The translations under genes were made by a program, and so were the position numbers. Under the pieces are notes generated by a model. That model was not told the DNA's origin. It searched no databases and saw only the letters and a list, made by a program, of their open reading frames with translations. A stretch of 26,415 nucleotides of DNA from Candidatus Uhrbacteria bacterium RIFCSPHIGHO2_02_FULL_57_19 (lineage in GTDB: Bacteria; Patescibacteriota; Patescibacteriia; 2-12-FULL-57-11): assembly GCA_001791115.1 (NCBI GenBank), contig MGDZ01000053.1, positions 1 to 26,415 of the forward strand, in the 5' to 3' direction. Positions within the stretch are counted from its first letter, which is position 1, and each line of letters starts with the position of its first letter. Positions 21,205 through 26,415 of this stretch are shown here, piece after piece.

Positions 21205-22078
21205 ATCTTTCCCGGAAATTTCCGTCGTGGTTGTCACCTGGAACGTCCGCGAGGCGCTCCGGGAGTGTTTATCGTCGATCGATCGGGAAGCGGACGCTCC
21301 TTTTGAACTTTTGGTCATCGACAACGGTTCGGAAGACGGCACCTCGGAATTTTTGAGGACATTCGATGTTTCCAATCCCCACTGCCGGCGGTTTGAAATC
21401 ATCCTGAATCCTGACGATCTCGGTTATTCGACGGCGGCCAACCAGGGAATCAGAAAATCGTCGGCGCCGAACGTCCTGCTTCTCAATCCTGACACCGTGA
21501 TTCGGCCGCGGACGTTTTCCGCACTGCTCGGCGCGGCCGGGAGATACCCCAAACTCGGCGTGCTCGGCGTCAGGATCTTGAACCCCGACGGCTCCCCTCA
21601 AGCGTCAGTCTCGGACATCCCCACGTTTCGAAGTCAGCTCGAGATGCGGCTTGGGCTTCACAAATCGGCCAGGTATTATCGGTTGATCCGGCGTCCTATG
21701 CCGGAGAAGTTCGACTATTCAAGAGAAGCGATCGTTCCCCAGATAAAGGGCGCGGTGGCTTTCATCACGCAGGCGGCCTTATTCCGCGCCGGCCTGTGGG
21801 ATGACGGGTTTTTCCTGTGGTTCGAGGACACCGACTTCTGCAAACGGGTCAGTGACGCCGGCCTCGAGGTTCGCTACACACCGGAAGTGACCGTCTATCA
21901 CCGGAGCCAAGCTGGACTCTCCAAGATGCCTTTTTTCGAACGGCAGATGATCTGGAATCACAGTATTCGCCGATATTTCCGGAAACATCACGGTTTGGTT
22001 CAATCAGTCGTGATTTCAATTCTCGATCCGCTATGCATGTTCATGGGGATGGGATGGAAAGCGCTCCGACGCGTATGA
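21197..22078 (+). CDS. family 2 glycosyltransferase (rhamnosyltransferase-like)
   Basis: GT-A fold glycosyltransferase of 293 residues in the GT2 group that includes dTDP-rhamnosyltransferases. Motifs are ISVVVVTWNVREALRECLSS, DNGSEDGT for nucleotide, GYSTAANQGI, LLNPDT as the metal-binding DxD-type site, and FFLWFEDTDFCKRV with the catalytic acidic pair near 214-218. A short C-terminal helix (about 270-290) is amphipathic or membrane-associated. It would transfer the sugar built by the neighbouring genes onto a lipid carrier, glycan or protein in the cytoplasm. Donor is inferred only from the operon. Confidence 0.92.
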   Translation: MDKSFPEISVVVVTWNVREALRECLSSIDREADAPFELLVIDNGSEDGTSEFLRTFDVSNPHCRRFEIILNPDDLGYSTAANQGIRKSSAPNVLLLNPDTVIRPRTFSALLGAAGRYPKLGVLGVRILNPDGSPQASVSDIPTFRSQLEMRLGLHKSARYYRLIRRPMPEKFDYSREAIVPQIKGAVAFITQAALFRAGLWDDGFFLWFEDTDFCKRVSDAGLEVRYTPEVTVYHRSQAGLSKMPFFERQMIWNHSIRRYFRKHHGLVQSVVISILDPLCMFMGMGWKALRRV

Positions 22079-22920
22079 AAGTGCTCATTCTTGGCGGTAA
22101 AGGATTGCTGGGGGGCGCGCTGGCCAAGGCGTTTTTGGGCCATAATGTCATAGTCTGGGATCGAGCGGAACTTGACATTGCCGATGAGACCTCGGCGCGG
22201 AAAAAAATTCCCGAGCTTCGTCCGGAGCTCATCATCAATTGTGCGGCCTGGAACGATGTCGATGGCGCCGAGGATCATCCAGATCAAGCGGAACGATTGA
22301 ACGGAACCGCTGTCGGGTCGCTGGCGGCCATCGCCCGCGAACTCGGTGTAACGATCATCCACTATTCCACCGACTACGTTTTTGACGGAACGAACCGGGA
22401 GGGGTACGACGAAGATGCCAGTCCGAATCCGATCAACGCTTACGGTAGATCGAAAGCGCTGGGCGAGCGACTGCTCAGGGAAGCGATCGACGAGTTTTAT
22501 CTGATCAGAACATCGCGTCTTTACGGTCCGCGCCCAGAGAGCCCGGCCGCCAAAATCAGTTTCGTGCTGCGCATCGCCGAGCTGGCGCGCCTCAAGCGCG
22601 AGGTATCATCGGTGGATGAGGAATCAGGGGCGTTTACCTATGTCAAAGATTTGGCCGAGGCCACTCGCCGCCTGGTGCGTGACAGCGCTCCTTACGGGAT
22701 CTACCATCTGACCTCCTCGGGGCAGGCCACTTGGTACCAGTGCGCCAAGGAAATTGTCTCCAGTCTCGGTCTGGCGACCGTCGTCCGTCCCGTCCCGCGC
22801 TCGGCCTATCCGGTCCGCCGCGTCATCCCACCTTATACATTGCTCCGATCGACTAAAGTGCCTCATCTGCGTGATTGGAAAATCGCGCTCCGCGACTTTT
22901 TAACGACGAATCCCATATGA
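22075..22920 (+). CDS. dTDP-4-dehydrorhamnose reductase-like 4-ketoreductase
   Basis: RmlD-family reductase of 281 residues. NAD(P) binding is MKVLILGGKGLLGGALA, catalysis by STDYVFDG (Ser and Asp) and YGRSKALGE (Tyr-x3-Lys). AAWNDVDGAED resembles the AYT-V-D-AE mark of RmlD. It should reduce C4 of the keto sugar, the last step to a CDP-6-deoxyhexose. ATG 22075 overlaps the preceding stop by ATGA; longer forms lie inside the upstream gene. Other RmlD homologues have unknown sugar use, so rmlD is not assigned. Confidence 0.88.
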   Translation: MKVLILGGKGLLGGALAKAFLGHNVIVWDRAELDIADETSARKKIPELRPELIINCAAWNDVDGAEDHPDQAERLNGTAVGSLAAIARELGVTIIHYSTDYVFDGTNREGYDEDASPNPINAYGRSKALGERLLREAIDEFYLIRTSRLYGPRPESPAAKISFVLRIAELARLKREVSSVDEESGAFTYVKDLAEATRRLVRDSAPYGIYHLTSSGQATWYQCAKEIVSSLGLATVVRPVPRSAYPVRRVIPPYTLLRSTKVPHLRDWKIALRDFLTTNPI

Positions 22921-23624
22921 AAAAGAAAACCTCCGCACTGCGTCGTGAACTCGGGGAATTGCGGAAGTGGGTCTATCGCGGGTTTCTTTACTCGCCGTCC
23001 GGCCACACGGACATCATCAATGCTTTTCATAAATTTTATTACGAATCCGGCGCCTGGGATCGCGTCGCCTACCTCGGAGTTCCGACCCAGAAGTGCCCGA
23101 CGGACATGTGGGTTTATCAGGAGCTGATCCACGAATTGAAACCGGATATTGTCGTCGAGTGCGGCACGGCTTTCGGCGGGAGCGCGCTGTATCTCGCTCA
23201 TCTGATGGACGCGGTCGGTTCGGGCAAGTTGATCTCCATCGATATTAATTACAAAGAAAAACGTCCGGACCATCCGCGCATCGCTTATCTTACGGGGTCC
23301 TCGACCGCTCCGGAGGTTCTCTCCCAAGTGAGAGAAAGGATCGCTGGTGCCGGTACGGTGATGGTCATTCTCGACTCGGATCATTCGCGCGACCACGTGC
23401 TGGCCGAATTGCGGGCTTACTCCCCCCTGGTTTCCCTCGGCTCGTACCTCATCGTCGAGGATTCTAATGTCAACGGCCACCCCGCGGATCCTGCCCATGG
23501 CCCTGGTCCGATGGAGGCGCTCCGCGAGTTTTTGGACGAGAATCGTGATTTCGCTGTCGACCGGGCGCGGGAGAAGTTTTACTTGACCTTCAATCCCAAC
23601 GGATACCTTAAGAGGATCCGATGA
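22917..23624 (+). CDS. CmcI-family methyltransferase
   Basis: Protein of 235 residues of the cephalosporin hydroxylase/CmcI group, which includes mycobacterial rhamnosyl O-methyltransferases. The SAM pocket is VVECGTAFGGSALYLA (about 77-92), with LISIDINY, and metal and active-site residues in VILDSDHSRDHVLAEL and YLIVEDSNVNGHP. CmcI enzymes are Mg-dependent. Together with FkbM this gives two possible O-methyl steps on the sugar chain. It overlaps the genes on both sides by four bases. Hydroxylase activity is unlikely; that name is historical. Confidence 0.87.
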   Translation: MKKKTSALRRELGELRKWVYRGFLYSPSGHTDIINAFHKFYYESGAWDRVAYLGVPTQKCPTDMWVYQELIHELKPDIVVECGTAFGGSALYLAHLMDAVGSGKLISIDINYKEKRPDHPRIAYLTGSSTAPEVLSQVRERIAGAGTVMVILDSDHSRDHVLAELRAYSPLVSLGSYLIVEDSNVNGHPADPAHGPGPMEALREFLDENRDFAVDRAREKFYLTFNPNGYLKRIR

Positions 23625-24895
23625 ACCGTTTTGATTTTTTAATCATCGGCGGAGGAATCGCCGGGGTGACTGCTGCCGGAGAATTGCGCCGCCTGCTTCC
23701 CAACTCATCGATCGGGATTATCTCCGATGAGAACTACCCGCTTTACTCCCGGGTCCTTCTTCCTCATTATGTCAGGGGTAAAATTCCGCGAGAGAAAGTT
23801 TTTTTTAAAGACTGGCAATGGTACGCGGAACGGGGAATCGATGTTTATCGCGGTCGAACCGCCGCGCGGCTCGATGTCGGCGGACATCGGGCGACGCTCG
23901 ACGACGGAATTGAGATTTCCTACGAAAAATTGCTTATCGCCGCCGGCGGCAGGCCCAGGAAGCTGCCCGTACCCGGCGCGGATAGCCCCGGCGTGCTTCC
24001 GTTTCGAACGCTGGATGACGCTGATCGGATCGTTCGAGCGTTGGACGGACTCTCGCTTCGTCCGGAGAACGAGCGCGAGGCGGCCATCATCGGCGGTGGA
24101 TTGATCGGTTTGGAGTTTCCGCCGATTTTCCGCGACCGCGGCTTTCGGACATCTTTCATCATTCGCGAACCGCGCTTCTGGAACTGGCTGTGGGACGATG
24201 TCTCGGGAGAAATCCTGGAATCCACATTGACGGCCAACGGAGTGAAACTGTACAACAGTGAAGAGTGCCAGATGATCGTTGGGGATAACCCTTCGACTTC
24301 GCTCAGGGCAGGCTCTGGAATTCGAGCAGTGCGCACCAGCTCCGGCCGGGAAATCCCCGCGCGGATTCTCGGTTTTGGAGTGGGGATTATCCCCAATCTG
24401 GAATTCGCCGCCTCCGCGGGTGTTACCTGCGAGCGGGGGGTGCTTACCGACGAGTACTTAATGACGAACGTTCCGGATATCTTCGCGGCCGGAGATGTGG
24501 CCGAGTTCTGGAACAAGGATTTGGGCAGGCGGCAGTTTCTTGGCAACTGGATGAATGCCCAGGAACAAGGGCGGGTGGCGGCGGCTAACATGGCCGGGGA
24601 GCGCGGGGAGTTTTCGCTCGTCTCCCAGTATGCCGCCACGGTGTTCGATCTGGTTGTATCGTTTATTGGGGACGTTCGGGCCGATCTGGAGACGACGGTC
24701 ATCGCGCGCGGGGAGGCCCAAGCGCGGCAATACGGACGACTGCTCATTCGCGACGGACGGCTGGTCGGCGCCACGCTCTCTAACCGGATTGCCGACCGAA
24801 TCCCGATCGCCGAGCTCATCAAACGAAAGGTGGACATCCGCGGCAGCGAGGCGGCGCTGGCGGATCCGGCGACTGATTTGAAGACCTTGTTCTAG
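23621..24895 (+). CDS. FAD-dependent pyridine nucleotide-disulfide oxidoreductase-like protein
   Basis: Two-Rossmann flavoprotein of 424 residues. FAD site 1 is FLIIGGGIAGVTAAGE (7-21), NAD site AAIIGGGLIGLEF (154-166), and DIFAAGDVAEFWN (286-298) is the second FAD motif. No redox CxxC is present, so this is the NirB/rubredoxin-reductase/ferredoxin-reductase class, with Tyr-Pro-Leu-Tyr-Ser-Arg near 39-44. Residues about 223-233 (NPSTSLRAGSG) are encoded by a short DNA repeat inserted in frame. It is the last gene of the run, overlapping the CmcI gene by ATGA. A role in electron supply to the Fe-S proteins upstream or in sugar chemistry cannot be decided. Confidence 0.87.
   Translation: MNRFDFLIIGGGIAGVTAAGELRRLLPNSSIGIISDENYPLYSRVLLPHYVRGKIPREKVFFKDWQWYAERGIDVYRGRTAARLDVGGHRATLDDGIEISYEKLLIAAGGRPRKLPVPGADSPGVLPFRTLDDADRIVRALDGLSLRPENEREAAIIGGGLIGLEFPPIFRDRGFRTSFIIREPRFWNWLWDDVSGEILESTLTANGVKLYNSEECQMIVGDNPSTSLRAGSGIRAVRTSSGREIPARILGFGVGIIPNLEFAASAGVTCERGVLTDEYLMTNVPDIFAAGDVAEFWNKDLGRRQFLGNWMNAQEQGRVAAANMAGERGEFSLVSQYAATVFDLVVSFIGDVRADLETTVIARGEAQARQYGRLLIRDGRLVGATLSNRIADRIPIAELIKRKVDIRGSEAALADPATDLKTLF
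24289..24315. repeat. dispersed CCTTCGACTTCGCTCAGG-type repeat inside a gene
   Basis: The words CCCTTCGACTTCGCTCAGGG and AGGCTC match a short repeat that I recognise as frequent between genes of many environmental bacteria. Here it keeps the reading frame of the oxidoreductase. Its usual peptide STSLRAGSG appears in the protein. Confidence 0.7.
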
Positions 24896-24903
24896 CCGCC
24901 GTT

Positions 24904-24971
24904 CTCTCACCTCGCTCCCATGCTTGGTGAGGTGAGAGGCCCGCTCCGTTCGTACGGGGCGGGTTGTTTTT
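24904..24971 (+). terminator. double hairpin terminator of the long operon
   Basis: First stem CTCTCACCTC (24904-24913) with GAGGTGAGAG (24929-24938). Second CCCGCTCCGT-TCGT-ACGGGGCGGG (24940-24963) with one G-T pair, followed by TTGTTTTT (24964-24971). The second is a standard intrinsic terminator. Confidence 0.88.
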
Positions 24972-25001
24972 AACCGAGTCATCCCGTAGAGTGGAGACGT
25001 T

Positions 25002-26415
25002 ATGATCGAGATTTTCCGTCGCCATCCGGCGCTTGGTTTCATCCTTACGGGCCTCTTAGCTTTTTTCGCTTCGGCCCTTCTTCAGTCGAGCGGAAATTTT
25101 CCGGACCCGGACAGTTTTTATCACGCCCGGATGGCTCTCCTGATCCGCGACCAAGGTATCATTCGCGATTTTCCCTGGCTGACCCAGACCGTTTTCACCG
25201 ACTCCTACGTGGATCACCATTTTCTTTACCACTTACTGCTTATTCCTTTTGTTTCATTACCAGACCCGCTCTTGGGGATGCGGATCTCCGCCGTCGTTTT
25301 TGGAGTATCAGCCATGGTCGGAGCGGCGCTCTTACTTCGTTCGTTCGGCGTAGCTGGAGCGGCGTTCTCCACGCTCGCCCTCGCCGCCTCCAACCCATTT
25401 CTCTTCCGGATGAATCTGGCCAAGACACCATCGTTGTCGCTGCTCATGGTCTTTCTCGGTTTGTGGGCCGCCTTCAAGAGCAAGCCACTGATCTTGGCCG
25501 CCATCGCCTTCGCCTACGTCTGGCTTTATGACGGCTGGCCGATTCTGCTGGTGGTTGTTGCTTCGTACATCCTGGCCGAGGCCATTGTCTCCAGGAGCCC
25601 CCGCGCCTTGGTTTCGCGCCGGAATCTGGCGCTCTCTGGCGGAGTCGTTCTGGGGATCATCACTGGGCACGTGATCAATCCCTATTTCCCTGAAAATATC
25701 CCTTTTGAATGGCTGCACATCGTGCGCGTCGGGATAATCGGCTTTCGCGACCAGTTTGGAGTGGGGCAGGAATGGTATCCTTGGAAACCGCAGGAACTCC
25801 TGGCTTCCTCCAGTTTGACCTTCATCCTTCTTCTGTCATCCGCGCTTTTCGGGTTGGTCGCCTCCCTGATTCGCTCTCGATATCCGGTTGAAAGAGAGCG
25901 CCTTGTCATGGCCGTTGCCTTGGGAATTCTGGTGGTCGTTGCCTGCGTTTTCACTCTCAAGGCCAAACGGAACGTCGAATACTTCGTGCCCTTTGCCGTG
26001 CTTTTCGCCTTTTCGGCAATAGACTGCGCCCGGCGCAAGGTCGGCTCTCTCTGGTTTCAAGAGATGGTCGGTGCTCTCAAGGGTTGGCGCAGAGCCGCGG
26101 CCATAATTGTTGCCGCTTTTTTTGCTCTGACCACCCCGCTTCTGGCAGCGCGCGACGTGCTGGCCGCCAAGCGGGATTTCGAGTCGGGCATCCCGCCGGA
26201 CAAATATGAAAAACTGTCAGCCTGGCTTCAGACCAACACGTCGAAAGGTTCGATTATTTTTCACAACGACTGGGATGATTTTCCTTACTTCTTCATCCGC
26301 AACACCCATAACCGTTATCTGGTTGGACTGGATCCGGCTTTTATGTTCGTCAAAAATCCGGAGCGTTTCCGCGAGTGGGTGGAGACTACTCAAGGCCGGG
26401 ATCTCAATTTTTTGG
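25002..26415 (+). CDS. GT-C/STT3-like multi-pass membrane protein (partial, runs off the window)
   Basis: At least 471 codons, open to the window end with no stop. ATG 25002 has a GGAG SD about five bases upstream (24993-24996). After a first membrane helix (about 10-28) comes the external segment FPDPDSFYHARMALLIRD with an Asp-x-Asp motif, then DFPWLTQTVF and DHHFLYH, then several hydrophobic helices. That is the layout of GT-C lipid-linked glycosyltransferases and STT3/PglB oligosaccharyltransferases, where the first-loop acidic motif binds metal and lipid-phosphosugar. A soluble C-terminal region begins at about 400 with HNDWDDFPYFFIRNTHNRY. A transferase attaching the locus sugar to proteins or carriers is a reasonable guess; the WWDYG-type motif is not seen in this part. 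Confidence 0.75.
   Translation, partial: MIEIFRRHPALGFILTGLLAFFASALLQSSGNFPDPDSFYHARMALLIRDQGIIRDFPWLTQTVFTDSYVDHHFLYHLLLIPFVSLPDPLLGMRISAVVFGVSAMVGAALLLRSFGVAGAAFSTLALAASNPFLFRMNLAKTPSLSLLMVFLGLWAAFKSKPLILAAIAFAYVWLYDGWPILLVVVASYILAEAIVSRSPRALVSRRNLALSGGVVLGIITGHVINPYFPENIPFEWLHIVRVGIIGFRDQFGVGQEWYPWKPQELLASSSLTFILLLSSALFGLVASLIRSRYPVERERLVMAVALGILVVVACVFTLKAKRNVEYFVPFAVLFAFSAIDCARRKVGSLWFQEMVGALKGWRRAAAIIVAAFFALTTPLLAARDVLAAKRDFESGIPPDKYEKLSAWLQTNTSKGSIIFHNDWDDFPYFFIRNTHNRYLVGLDPAFMFVKNPERFREWVETTQGRDLNFL

Overview
The window looks like a bacterial chromosome segment, most probably from a Candidate Phyla Radiation (Patescibacteria/Parcubacteria-like) genome assembled from a metagenome. This placement is inference. 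It rests on two proteins sharing a surface domain with the core DGKRYxFPN that I associate with that group, on small tightly packed genes with few Shine-Dalgarno (SD) sites, and on short palindromic repeats scattered between and even inside genes. TGA is used as an ordinary stop in many ATGA gene junctions, so the glycine-recoding code of some CPR lineages does not apply.

Region 1 (1-4600): a minus-strand lipoprotein with two tandem zincin-type protease domains is divergent from a Xer-like tyrosine recombinase. Their promoters overlap at the -35 boxes. Three bases after the recombinase lies a large secreted-protein gene (signal peptide, DGKRYxFPN domain, IPT/TIG domain, parallel beta-helix) that is intact in frame but carries two in-frame stop codons.

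Region 2 (4600-6300): tRNA-Arg(TCT) with a good promoter, a slipin (SPFH) gene, then an HNH endonuclease gene whose last codons run into an aberrant tRNA-His(GTG). The HNH and tRNA-His unit is bracketed by a 20-bp imperfect direct repeat.

Region 3 (6300-11700): a minus-strand lipoprotein, a secreted SH3b plus DGKRYxFPN protein, and a small membrane-anchored beta-sandwich protein followed by a MazG-like pyrophosphohydrolase. Then come a glutaredoxin, an RnfD/NqrB-like membrane protein and, convergently, an orphan sensor histidine kinase.

Region 4 (11700-14000): an ECF sigma factor overlapping by 4 bases a large single-pass membrane protein that is probably its anti-sigma factor.

Region 5 (14000-16900): an Fe-S assembly operon with an IscR-like Rrf2 regulator, a cysteine desulfurase, an IscU/NifU scaffold with a cysteine-free C-terminal domain, and a three-cysteine ferredoxin.

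Region 6 (16760-24970): a compact run of overlapping genes. A cytidylyltransferase, CDP-glucose 4,6-dehydratase, C-methyltransferase, 3,5-epimerase-like protein and 4-ketoreductase would together make a CDP-activated 3-C-methyl-6-deoxyhexose. An FkbM methyltransferase, a CmcI-type methyltransferase and a GT2 glycosyltransferase could decorate and transfer it. An FAD oxidoreductase ends the run before a terminator. Region 7 (25002-end) is the start of a multi-pass GT-C/STT3-like membrane protein that runs off the window; it may be the glycan transferase of the same surface-glycosylation locus.
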